Source of the DNA: Flavobacterium piscisymbiosum
Lineage (GTDB): Bacteria > Bacteroidota > Bacteroidia > Flavobacteriales > Flavobacteriaceae
Direction of reading: 5' to 3'
Length of the DNA stretch: 64,000 bases
Assembly (NCBI RefSeq): GCF_020905295.1
Contig: NZ_JAJJMM010000001.1
Span: 2,976,001 to 3,040,000 of the forward strand
The position numbers and the translations under genes are program-made. Below, piece after piece: positions 28,325-36,264 of the stretch. The notes beneath the pieces are model-generated. The model was not told the DNA's origin, made no database searches, and saw only the letters and a list, made by a program, of their open reading frames with translations. How positions within the stretch are numbered: the first letter of the stretch is position 1; each line of letters opens with the position of its first letter.

Positions 28325-30623
28325 CGCAATTTTTGCCTGCGGATTTTATCCTTATAGAGAGGATGTACGGTTTTCATTCTTTAATCCGTTAAATTTTAAA
28401 TACGATTCGTATTCAGATTTTAATTATTCTACTTATTCATTTAGCATTAATCAAGATCCGTCAGGCGAGGGAATTAAAATTGACGCTAATGAAAATCTAT
28501 GGCTTCAGTACTGTAAACAAAAAGTGAGTGTAGAAGCTATTAGAACAGTTTTGTTTGAATTCAATTTAGAAGATATTACAGATAAAAGTACGAATGAAAT
28601 GCTGTGTTATCTTTATAAAATTAAAGATGTAGAAGCTATAAATTATTTAAAATTTGCTAAAAGCTGTGAGGTTTTTAATGGGTTTTACGATGATTCGTGG
28701 GAACGAAATAAAATAACCAAGGTAGCAAAACGAACAAAGCTTATAGAGGAAGCCATTTTGCTGTCGAATACAGTAACCAATAGAGAGTTAAAGCAGCGAT
28801 ATACTTTTTTAGCGATACGTTTATCCTATTATAATGATGATAAAGAAAAAATAAGAACATTGTATGATAACGTTTTTGCTTCTCAGAAAAAGGATGATAT
28901 TTTAAAATACTGGAGTTTATATTTCAGGGTTTTTGCAGAAACAAATAATGCATTATCTAATTTTTATGCTGCGCAGGTTTTTGCAAATGCGCCAGATAAG
29001 CGTTTTATGGTTGCAGGTGCATTTAATAATAAAGTACCAATAAACCTGGTTTTGCAATATGCAAAAACAAATCAGGAAAAAGCAAATGTATATTTACTTG
29101 CAGGGATAAAAACAACAGATCAATCACTTCATTATTTAAAGCAGATTTATAAATACAATCCAAGAATGGATGGATTGTCCTTTTTATTATTAAGAGAAAT
29201 TAATAAAGTAGAAGACTGGGTTTTTACGCCTTATTATTCTCTTTTTAATCCTTCTTTGACCTCTTATGATGAAATTGAAAAAATTTCGGTAAAGGAAATC
29301 TTCAAACGTGTAGAAAAAGACCGAAAGTATGCAGGACAATTATTAGAATTTGTTAATAATGTAAATTTAAAAAAAACACATGATCCCGCTTTATGGAAAA
29401 TGAGTAAAGCTTATTTAGCATTTATAACAAAGGATAATCAGAACTGTTTACAACAGATTTCAAAATTAGAGAAAAGCATTCCTAAAAAAGATTCACTTTA
29501 TTTCAATCAGATTAAAATTATAAAAGCACTTGCATTGACAGCAAATCAGCAAGCAGGAAAAGCAATTATTGAGAATGATGTAAAACAGGTGTTGATTAAT
29601 AATACAAATCATAAGAAATTTTTATTTGCAATAGGCAGAGAGCTTGAATATAAAGGAAACAGAATTGATGCTGCTTTTTTATACTCTAAGTTAAACGAAA
29701 GAGCAGATAACGGCTATGATTCTAGCAATTACGCGTATTGGAAAAGTTCTAAAGGAAAAATTGGTTACTACACCGATTATTACAGTGATTATTTTGATTA
29801 TATAAATGTTTTTTATTCGCCTGAAGAAGTGCAGAAATTAATCTCGGAATCAACAAAAGCTGACGCTATTGATAAATTCTCGGTATGGAAGCACAGCACT
29901 GTTAAAAATGAAACAAAAGAACTGGAAGATTTAATAGGTGTCAAATACATTCGTCAGAATAAATTAGAGGAGGCTTTATCTTATTTTAGTAAAAATGAAT
30001 ACCGATCAGATCGTGAAATTAATTATTCTGATTGCATGTGGGAAAGAGAAAATTGCGATTACAGGTTAAAAGACCCATTTTTTGTTTTAAAATACACACC
30101 GGAATTTGTGTTGCAAAAAAAAATATTAAGATTTAATAAATATACAGTAACCCAAAAGTTAATTTCTTATTTAAAAATTGCATCAAATCCAGAAGAGAAA
30201 AATAAAGATTACTATAACTTTTTGATCGCAAATTGCTACTACAATATGACATCTTACGGAAGCATTTGGGAAATGCGGCGTTACGGATACGGAGCAGGCA
30301 CAGAAGAAAGAGATTACCCTGTAGAAGATAATAATGAGTTTTATGAATGTAATCTGGCTAAGAAATATTACAGTTTAGCTTTTAAGAATGCTAAAACAGA
30401 TAAATTCAAAGCTTTATGTCTGACTATGATGGGTAAGTGCGAGCAAAACAAATTAGTTCATCAATATCCCAACGACTATAATAACCGGATTAAGAATTAT
30501 GGTGATTTTCTTTTCAAAAAAAATAAATACTATCAGGATTTAAATTCGAAATATGCTGATGATTATGACAGGCTAACATCCAGTTGTAATGCTTTTGAAG
30601 AATATTTTAAAGCGAGGAGATAA
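28284..30623 (+). CDS. Large exported protein of unknown function, coupled to the preceding lipoprotein
   Basis: A 779-residue protein with an N-terminal signal peptide (KNFLAFILLLVSNAIFACG; the final Cys could even be lipidated) and an otherwise soluble, helix-rich sequence. The start is conserved-looking (GFYPYREDVRFSFFNP), the centre shows helical-repeat spacing (for example FLFAIGRELEYKGNRIDAAFLYSKL), and the C-terminus has YYSLAFKNAKTDKFKALCLTMMGKCEQN. I know no named domain; TPR-like repeats are an inference from periodicity. The start codon lies within the preceding gene in another frame (41-base overlap), so the two products probably act together at the cell envelope. Confidence 0.8.
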   Translation: MKNFLAFILLLVSNAIFACGFYPYREDVRFSFFNPLNFKYDSYSDFNYSTYSFSINQDPSGEGIKIDANENLWLQYCKQKVSVEAIRTVLFEFNLEDITDKSTNEMLCYLYKIKDVEAINYLKFAKSCEVFNGFYDDSWERNKITKVAKRTKLIEEAILLSNTVTNRELKQRYTFLAIRLSYYNDDKEKIRTLYDNVFASQKKDDILKYWSLYFRVFAETNNALSNFYAAQVFANAPDKRFMVAGAFNNKVPINLVLQYAKTNQEKANVYLLAGIKTTDQSLHYLKQIYKYNPRMDGLSFLLLREINKVEDWVFTPYYSLFNPSLTSYDEIEKISVKEIFKRVEKDRKYAGQLLEFVNNVNLKKTHDPALWKMSKAYLAFITKDNQNCLQQISKLEKSIPKKDSLYFNQIKIIKALALTANQQAGKAIIENDVKQVLINNTNHKKFLFAIGRELEYKGNRIDAAFLYSKLNERADNGYDSSNYAYWKSSKGKIGYYTDYYSDYFDYINVFYSPEEVQKLISESTKADAIDKFSVWKHSTVKNETKELEDLIGVKYIRQNKLEEALSYFSKNEYRSDREINYSDCMWERENCDYRLKDPFFVLKYTPEFVLQKKILRFNKYTVTQKLISYLKIASNPEEKNKDYYNFLIANCYYNMTSYGSIWEMRRYGYGAGTEERDYPVEDNNEFYECNLAKKYYSLAFKNAKTDKFKALCLTMMGKCEQNKLVHQYPNDYNNRIKNYGDFLFKKNKYYQDLNSKYADDYDRLTSSCNAFEEYFKARR

Positions 30624-30630
30624 TTAAGAC

Positions 30631-30668
30631 AAACCTAACAGGTTTCAAAAACCTGTTAGGTTTTTTTA
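30631..30668 (+). terminator. Terminator containing CCTAACAGGTT hairpin, copy 2
   Basis: AAACCTAACAGGTTT pairs with AAACCTGTTAGGTTT and is followed by T residues, eight bases after the gene stop. Same palindrome as at 27111. Confidence 0.85.
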
Positions 30669-30682
30669 TATAAAAGATGCTA

Positions 30683-30745
30683 CGCCACGAATTCACGAAT
30701 TATTATACCACATATTGAAGAATTATTCGTGAATTAGTGGCTGCT
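30683..30745. repeat. CCACGAATTCACGAATTATT palindromic repeat
   Basis: CCACGAATTCACGAATTATT is mirrored by AATTATTCGTGAATTAGTGG after about 16 bases. It lies between two converging genes. Confidence 0.75.
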
Positions 30746-30771
30746 TTAAATTAGTATTTTTTTTCTAATCA

Positions 30772-32088
30772 TTACTTTTTCTTTCGATTTAAAACCAAAA
30801 ACAATGGATAAGAAATTGCCGTAATGGCAACAATAATGATAAAGCTTTTAGGATCGCTGTAAACAAAACCAATTAACAAAGCCAGCGAAGCAGCAATGGC
30901 GATAATCGTTGTCCAGGGATACCAGATCGAGCGATATGGCCTTGGCAAATCTGGTTCGGATTTTCTTAATTTTATCAAAGAACAATACGCCAATCCCCAA
31001 ACGATAATAGAGGTAAAGGCCGCAAATGAAAACAAGACTTCGAATGAACCAATACATATTAAAAATAAACTAAATACAGAAGAAACCAAAAGGGCCACAA
31101 TTGGAGTTCCGCCTTTATTAACTGTTGTTCCTTTTTCGATAAAAAAACCGTCGCGACTTAATCCGTAGAGGATTCTTGGCGGAATCATCATAAAAGCATT
31201 CAGGATACTGATCAACGAAAAAATAGAAATAACGGTAACTATTATAGCGCCGTTTTTTCCAAAAATAATGTTTGCTACATCGGCAGCAGCCAGATTCGAT
31301 TTGGCTACATTTTCAACGGGCATGATATATAAAAAGGCGACATTTATTAAAACATAAATAACCATTACAAGCAAAACACCGCTGTATAATGATTTCGGAA
31401 TATTCTTGCTCGGATCGTCATTCTCTTCGGCAAAAAAGCAAACGCCATTCCAGCCGTTATATGTTCCGATAATAAGCTGAAGTGATTTAAAAAATCCAAA
31501 TAATAAACCAATCTGGACTACAGTATTGTCTTTTGGAATAGGAGCCAGCTTAACGCCTGAATACATAAAACAAGCGACAACCAAAGCAAAAAAACAAATC
31601 ACCTTTAATAGACTGGTAATTTGCTGAATTACACTTCCATTTTTTACTCCGCTTAAGTGCAAGAAGACAAAAGCAATCAATAATGAAATAGCCATTTCGG
31701 TAGCGTAATTTCGCAGGCTGGGAAATAAAATTATAATATATTCACTGATTACAATACAGTAAAAAGCAGGCGGAATAGCATTGGTAATATAATCAAACCA
31801 ACCCGAAAGAAATCCGGCATAATTGCCAAAAGCCCTTTTGATATAATTATAAGATCCTCCGGCTTTAGGAAGCATTGTAGCAAGTTCTGCGTAGGAAGTA
31901 GCACCAATAAGCACAAACAATCCGCCAAAGAGCCACGACGCTATAATAAGCCAGTAATTGTCTAATAATGCTGCAATCGTGCCTGGAGTTCTTAAAATTC
32001 CAACTCCTATGGTTCCTCCAATTAGTACGGCGATATTAAAACTTAAGCCTAGTGTTTTTTGTAATTGGTTTTTCGTGGAATCTGACAT
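30772..32088 (-). CDS. APC family amino acid permease
   Basis: A 438-residue inner-membrane transporter with 12 expected helices. LSFNIAVLIGGTIGVGILRTPG is the helix-1 substrate/Na-binding region of APC permeases, followed by AELATMLPKAGGSYNYIKRAFGNYAGFLSGW, typical of amino acid/polyamine and LAT-like members. The start at 32088 (MSDSTKNQ) is preferred to the in-frame extension to 32121, because family members start here and a hairpin for the upstream HIT gene ends at 32196. Substrate is unknown. Transcribed on its own. Confidence 0.9.
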   Translation of the reverse strand: MSDSTKNQLQKTLGLSFNIAVLIGGTIGVGILRTPGTIAALLDNYWLIIASWLFGGLFVLIGATSYAELATMLPKAGGSYNYIKRAFGNYAGFLSGWFDYITNAIPPAFYCIVISEYIIILFPSLRNYATEMAISLLIAFVFLHLSGVKNGSVIQQITSLLKVICFFALVVACFMYSGVKLAPIPKDNTVVQIGLLFGFFKSLQLIIGTYNGWNGVCFFAEENDDPSKNIPKSLYSGVLLVMVIYVLINVAFLYIMPVENVAKSNLAAADVANIIFGKNGAIIVTVISIFSLISILNAFMMIPPRILYGLSRDGFFIEKGTTVNKGGTPIVALLVSSVFSLFLICIGSFEVLFSFAAFTSIIVWGLAYCSLIKLRKSEPDLPRPYRSIWYPWTTIIAIAASLALLIGFVYSDPKSFIIIVAITAISYPLFLVLNRKKK

Positions 32089-32165
32089 AAGTAGAATTTT
32101 ATTTTGATGGGCGAGAAGCACTCGTATGGCAAAAGTAATACAATTAGAGACTTTTTGGTCGAAAC

Positions 32166-32196
32166 AAAAAGCCTCATTTATGGCTAAATGAGGCTT
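32166..32196 (-). terminator. Terminator after the HIT gene
   Basis: AAAAAGCCTCATTTA-TGGC-TAAATGAGGCTT lies 35 bases past the stop at 32231 on the - strand. Confidence 0.85.
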
Positions 32197-32230
32197 ATAA
32201 TTCTTTGAAGTGCTTTGGATTTTGCTGCTA

Positions 32231-32656
32231 TTATAAATTTGCTTTTATTTTTTCAATAACAGATTCGTATTCTGTATCGGATAAATATGTTTTTTGAGGA
32301 TTCATTTCAAAAATACCTCCAAATCCGTAACCCTCTTTATATTTTGGAACTATGTGAAAGTGTAAATGGGATAAAGTATCACTATAAGCCCCATAATTAA
32401 TTTTGGTTGGATTGAAAGCCTTTGCAATTGCTTTGGCAACAGTGGCGACATCCTCCATAAATAAATTACGCTGTTCATCACTTAACTCATAAAACTCAAC
32501 AGCATGATTATTATAAACAACATTGCAGCGTCCTGTATAGGATTGTTCTTTAAAAAGGAAAAGCTGAGAGACTTTTAAATCTTCAATTTTGATCATTAAC
32601 TCCTGCAATTTGTCATTGTTCTGACAATACAAACATTCTGAAACCGGACTAGGCAT
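32231..32656 (-). CDS. HIT (histidine triad) family protein
   Basis: A 141-residue protein of the HIT superfamily, nucleotide hydrolases or transferases acting on AMP-linked substrates. The triad SHLHFHIVPKY (about 94-104) gives H-x-H-x-H, with the middle His of the triad as nucleophile. CLYC near the N-terminus may be half of a zinc site. The sequence RCNVVYNNHAVEFYELSDEQRNLFMEDV before the triad is typical of the fold. Substrate cannot be specified. Monocistronic. Confidence 0.9.
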   Translation of the reverse strand: MPSPVSECLYCQNNDKLQELMIKIEDLKVSQLFLFKEQSYTGRCNVVYNNHAVEFYELSDEQRNLFMEDVATVAKAIAKAFNPTKINYGAYSDTLSHLHFHIVPKYKEGYGFGGIFEMNPQKTYLSDTEYESVIEKIKANL

Positions 32657-32734
32657 ATTTTCTAATGTATTTTATTAGTAAAACTTTTTTTACAATTTAT
32701 GTTCTCTTGCAAAAATACTTTTTTATTTTAAAAA

Positions 32735-32783
32735 CCAAAGCTTCTTCTGTTTTTCAAAAAATGAAATACAGAAGAAGCTTTGG
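32735..32783 (-). terminator. Terminator after the first TonB receptor gene
   Basis: CCAAAGCTTCTTCTGT (32735-32750) pairs with ACAGAAGAAGCTTTGG (32768-32783), with T residues following on the - strand, 25 bases past the stop at 32808. Confidence 0.9.
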
Positions 32784-32807
32784 AAACTAAAATCTAATTC
32801 AAAAATT

Positions 32808-35114
32808 TTAGAACTTATATCTTAAGCTTGTCATCACCTGACGAGGTGCAATTGGGTTTACACTATAATTTTCGTGAACAGTATAATTCAATTCATTTGT
32901 GATGTTTGATAGTCGGCATAAAATCGTGAATTTTCTCCATTCGTAACCTAAAGAAGCATCAACAGTAGTATAACCTTTCAATGGAATATCTCGGTCTCTG
33001 ATTGTTATAGTATACGCAGGATCTGGCTTAGGATTAGCAGGCGTTGGTTTAACCTCTGTCCATAAATAATCATCATTCCAGCCTCCGGTACGATCTCCAA
33101 CATAGTTTGCAATCGCTCCAAAAGTTAATCCTTTTAATAAACCAGCTGGCAGTTTGTAGAAAAAGCTCAAATTGGCTGTGTTTTTAGGAGTTCTTGCTAA
33201 TACATCACCTACTACAAGACTTCCGTTTGTTCCAGATGATTTCGATACTTTAGTTTCATTAAAACTGTAACCTGCCAAAATATTTAATCCTTCAACAGGA
33301 TTTGCAGTTATATCTATTTCGACACCTTTTCCTTTTGTAGCACCTACTAATTCTTTGAAATTGCTGTTCGCATTTTGTGTTACACCATCTGCTAAAAATT
33401 GCGCAGTTTGTGCCAGATTGTTATTTGATATTTGATAAACAGTAACGTTTGTACTTAAAAGACCTTTCCAGAAATCTTTTTTAATACCCACTTCATATTG
33501 GTCAATAATCGAAGGATCCAATGGTTTTGAATCTACTGTTGTTCCGGTATTTGGTGTAAAAGAGTTCGAATAACTTGCAAAAAGCGATAAATCGGTCGTT
33601 GGCTGAATTACTAATCCCGCTTTAGGCGAAAAAGCTCTGTTTAAGGTTTTGGCTCCGGTAACCGGAAGCGCATTTTCGTAAGCAGTTGTAATAACATTTA
33701 CATTGTTCTTCTTCTCGATTACTTCTTTTGTAGTTGTAGCTTCGCCTTGTTGCCAGGACCAACGTAATCCTGCTAAAACTTTTACATATTGATTGATCGA
33801 AACTAAATCTTGAAAATAAGCTCCAAAACGTTGTGTTTCTGTACTTGTTAATTGAGTAGTTCTTGTAGGGTAAGGAATAACATTACTTTGCGTACTGTAA
33901 TCGTAAGTATATAAGTTTATCGCTGTAGCTTCTGTTGTTAAAAGGTCTGCGGGTTTTGCCGGATCATAGAATCCAAAAGTATAACTTGGAGCCAGAGAAT
34001 TTTCGTAGTCAACTCCCGTAAATAACTGGTGTTTGATGCTACCGGTATTAAAAGTTCCTTGTAAACTTAATTGATCACCAAATATTTGTTCTGCACCATC
34101 AGCTTTTGTTAATCCACGTTTCCAGTTTCCGTTGGCATCAATTGTACTTAATTGTGCTGTAGAAGTCTGGGTTCTGCGGTACGATTGGTAAGAAGAATTA
34201 AAATTTAATTTCCAGTTTTTATTAAAATCATGATTAAACAACATCGAAGCACTGGCAGATTTAGTATTTGCTGTTGACCAAAGTGACCCGAAAAAGTCAT
34301 TACGAGGTAAGTCCAGAATTGTTTTTCCGTAGATTCCTGTACCAAAATCCGGAGTCCAGTCGGCACTTAAATAATCTCCTTGTACTGTAATTTGTGTTTT
34401 ATCAGAAAGATGAAATAAGAATGACGGATTGATATAAATACGTTCGTTTTTAACGAAATCCCTAAAGCTTTCTGAGTTTTCGTATGAAGCTGTAATTCTG
34501 TAAGCTATAGATTTGTTTAATGGTCCGTAAAAGTCTATAGATGGTTTATAGAAAGAGTAACTCCCTATTTGCATAGATAGTTCACCGCCTTGTGTAAACT
34601 TTGGTGTTTTGGTAACCAAATTCATAATTCCGCCAGGTGCCACATTTCCGTATAATAAAGCTGAACCTCCTTTTAAGAATTCTACTTTTTCTAAAGATGA
34701 AACTTCCGGTATTGATCCGGCATTATAACGAAAACCATTTTTAAACATATTATTGGCAGACATATCATATCCTCTCGAAAAGAATGATTCCTGTGCACCA
34801 CCACGAGCAGATCCTACATAAACTCCGTTAAGGTTTTTTACCACTTCGCTTAATCTGATAGCTTGTTGTTCCTGTATTATTTCGCTGCCAATGATTTGAA
34901 CACTTTGTGGCAAATCCATTACTTTAATTCCTGAACGTGCAGCTTCGATTGGTTTTTTAGGTTTATTTGCTGTAATTAAAACTTCATTAAGAATTTCTCC
35001 TTTTTTATTTTTTACAGTATCATTTGCTGTTGAGGTACTTTCTGCCTTTGCATAGTCCTGACTATAAGTAGCAATGCTTATAAAAGATAAAACGAGTAAT
35101 AAATTATATCTCAT
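32808..35114 (-). CDS. TonB-dependent siderophore receptor
   Basis: A 768-residue outer-membrane receptor. Signal peptide RYNLLLVLSFISIATYSQ; a plug domain starting near 45 (EVLITANKPKKPIEAARSGI as TonB-box-like region, then DLPQSVQIIGSEIIQEQQAI, FFSRGYDM, VEFLKGGSALLYGNVAPGG), and a 22-strand barrel ending in VMTSLRYKF with the terminal aromatic. The plug pattern is that of ferric siderophore receptors, so iron chelate uptake is likely; ligand unknown. A strong Bacteroidota promoter lies 36 bases upstream of the ATG. DUF4198 and a second receptor follow upstream on the same strand. Confidence 0.92.
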   Translation of the reverse strand: MRYNLLLVLSFISIATYSQDYAKAESTSTANDTVKNKKGEILNEVLITANKPKKPIEAARSGIKVMDLPQSVQIIGSEIIQEQQAIRLSEVVKNLNGVYVGSARGGAQESFFSRGYDMSANNMFKNGFRYNAGSIPEVSSLEKVEFLKGGSALLYGNVAPGGIMNLVTKTPKFTQGGELSMQIGSYSFYKPSIDFYGPLNKSIAYRITASYENSESFRDFVKNERIYINPSFLFHLSDKTQITVQGDYLSADWTPDFGTGIYGKTILDLPRNDFFGSLWSTANTKSASASMLFNHDFNKNWKLNFNSSYQSYRRTQTSTAQLSTIDANGNWKRGLTKADGAEQIFGDQLSLQGTFNTGSIKHQLFTGVDYENSLAPSYTFGFYDPAKPADLLTTEATAINLYTYDYSTQSNVIPYPTRTTQLTSTETQRFGAYFQDLVSINQYVKVLAGLRWSWQQGEATTTKEVIEKKNNVNVITTAYENALPVTGAKTLNRAFSPKAGLVIQPTTDLSLFASYSNSFTPNTGTTVDSKPLDPSIIDQYEVGIKKDFWKGLLSTNVTVYQISNNNLAQTAQFLADGVTQNANSNFKELVGATKGKGVEIDITANPVEGLNILAGYSFNETKVSKSSGTNGSLVVGDVLARTPKNTANLSFFYKLPAGLLKGLTFGAIANYVGDRTGGWNDDYLWTEVKPTPANPKPDPAYTITIRDRDIPLKGYTTVDASLGYEWRKFTILCRLSNITNELNYTVHENYSVNPIAPRQVMTSLRYKF

Positions 35115-35149
35115 GGTATTTATTTAGATTGAATAAAGATAAGTTTTTG

Positions 35150-35180
35150 CAAATATAAGTGCAGTTAGATGTTTTAACAA
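35150..35180 (-). promoter_or_regulatory. Promoter of the first TonB receptor gene
   Basis: On the - strand: TTG (35180-35178), a 20-base spacer and TATATTTG (35157-35150), an exact match to the Bacteroidota promoter consensus, 36 bases before the start codon. Confidence 0.75.
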
Positions 35181-35322
35181 AATATATTGATAGATTTTCT
35201 TACTTAAAACTTGATTAGTTTTGTCTTAAGATTCGCTTAAGATTTTGCTTTGTTGAATTTAATTATATATAAATAAAGTGCATATTTCAGTCTGAATATT
35301 TCTGTTGTAATGATTATCAGCA

Positions 35323-35356
35323 TAAAAAAAACCTTGCTTAAAAGAACAAGGTTTGT
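35323..35356 (-). terminator. Terminator after the DUF4198 gene
   Basis: ACCTTG-loop-CAAGGT flanked by A7 on the + strand, i.e. T residues on the - strand, 29 bases past the stop at 35385. Confidence 0.8.
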
Positions 35357-35384
35357 AATAGTATAATAAGTTGACATAAATGAA

Positions 35385-36110
35385 CTATTTTACAGTAATT
35401 AAATATGTAGCCATTTTCCAGATTTCGTCGTATTTTTTACCGTTATGTTCTCCGGCAGCTTTTTCTGTATAAGCAAATTCTACCATGTAATTTCCTGGCC
35501 AGATTGGTGTAAATGAAATTTCTCCGTTTTCATTACTCCATAATTCTTTTTCCCAGCCATTTGGAGCTATTACTTTCATTTTTTGCTCTTTGGCAACCTT
35601 AGCTTCGTACAAAGCATTTACATTCACTTTTGTTTTTTGTTTTGCAGTTGTAGCATCTTTAGAAAATAAACTAATCACGTTTGTGTTTGCAATAGCTTCG
35701 TTTCCTTTTGCAGCATTTCCTACTGTAACCGTTGCACTTGAGTTATAATCTAAAACCATAGTTCCGTAAACATCTTTTACTTTGTGGTGCATCACGATAG
35801 TATAAACTCCATCTTCATCCGGAGTAAAAAATGCCTGGTATTTATTATCTAAAGCTTTAGAAGTAAGTTTCGTTTCTTTTTTTGAAGGTGAAACCAATAC
35901 TAAAGTAAAATCTTTTAGATCCGAAAACCATTTGTCTGCTTTTGTAATGTCATTATCTGAAAATTCTCCAAAATAAACTGAAATTTCCTGTGCTTTTCCT
36001 TTTGTACCAGTCGCTTTAGTTTCGATCCAAAGTGCGTGAGCAAATAATTGTGGACTTGCAACTAACATTAAAAGTAAAAATGTTATTGTTTTTAAAGTTT
36101 TAGATTTCAT
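35385..36110 (-). CDS. DUF4198 domain-containing periplasmic protein
   Basis: A 241-residue exported protein: signal peptide TLKTITFLLLMLVASPQLF followed by AHALWIETK, the His-Ala-x-Trp start of mature DUF4198 (NikK-like, 'GH25 family') proteins. The body is beta-rich (ISVYFGEFSDNDI, DEDGVYTIVMHHKVKDVYGTM) and the C-terminus (GEHNGKKYDEIWKMATYLITV) is typical. Members are often encoded beside metal-uptake receptors and may bind metal through the N-terminal His. Its position between two TonB-dependent receptors supports that, but the ligand is not shown. Confidence 0.88.
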   Translation of the reverse strand: MKSKTLKTITFLLLMLVASPQLFAHALWIETKATGTKGKAQEISVYFGEFSDNDITKADKWFSDLKDFTLVLVSPSKKETKLTSKALDNKYQAFFTPDEDGVYTIVMHHKVKDVYGTMVLDYNSSATVTVGNAAKGNEAIANTNVISLFSKDATTAKQKTKVNVNALYEAKVAKEQKMKVIAPNGWEKELWSNENGEISFTPIWPGNYMVEFAYTEKAAGEHNGKKYDEIWKMATYLITVK

Positions 36111-36149
36111 AAGATGAAGTTTAAATTTTATTAGTATTAATATTTTTCA

Positions 36150-36157
36150 CAAACTTA
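36150..36157 (-). promoter_or_regulatory. Possible -7 box of the DUF4198 gene (TAAGTTTG)
   Basis: TAAGTTTG on the - strand, 40 bases before the ATG at 36110. No TTG at the normal distance. Confidence 0.4.
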
Positions 36158-36221
36158 AGTCTTATTTAGAATAATTAAAAATAAAACTTAAAAAAAAGAT
36201 TTTTTTGGAATAATACCAACC

Positions 36222-36252
36222 AAAAAGCACCTCCGGATTAGAGATGCTTTTG
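36222..36252 (-). terminator. Terminator after the second TonB receptor gene
   Basis: AAAAGCACCTC-loop-GAGATGCTTTT, an imperfect stem 13 bases past the stop at 36265, followed by T residues on the - strand. Confidence 0.7.
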
Positions 36253-36264
36253 ATAAAAAGTATT

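Noticed and set aside
35300-35320. Fur-box-like AATGATTATC near the first TonB receptor
   Set aside because: Only about ten bases match half of the consensus and it lies about 190 bases from the gene, beyond the identified promoter.
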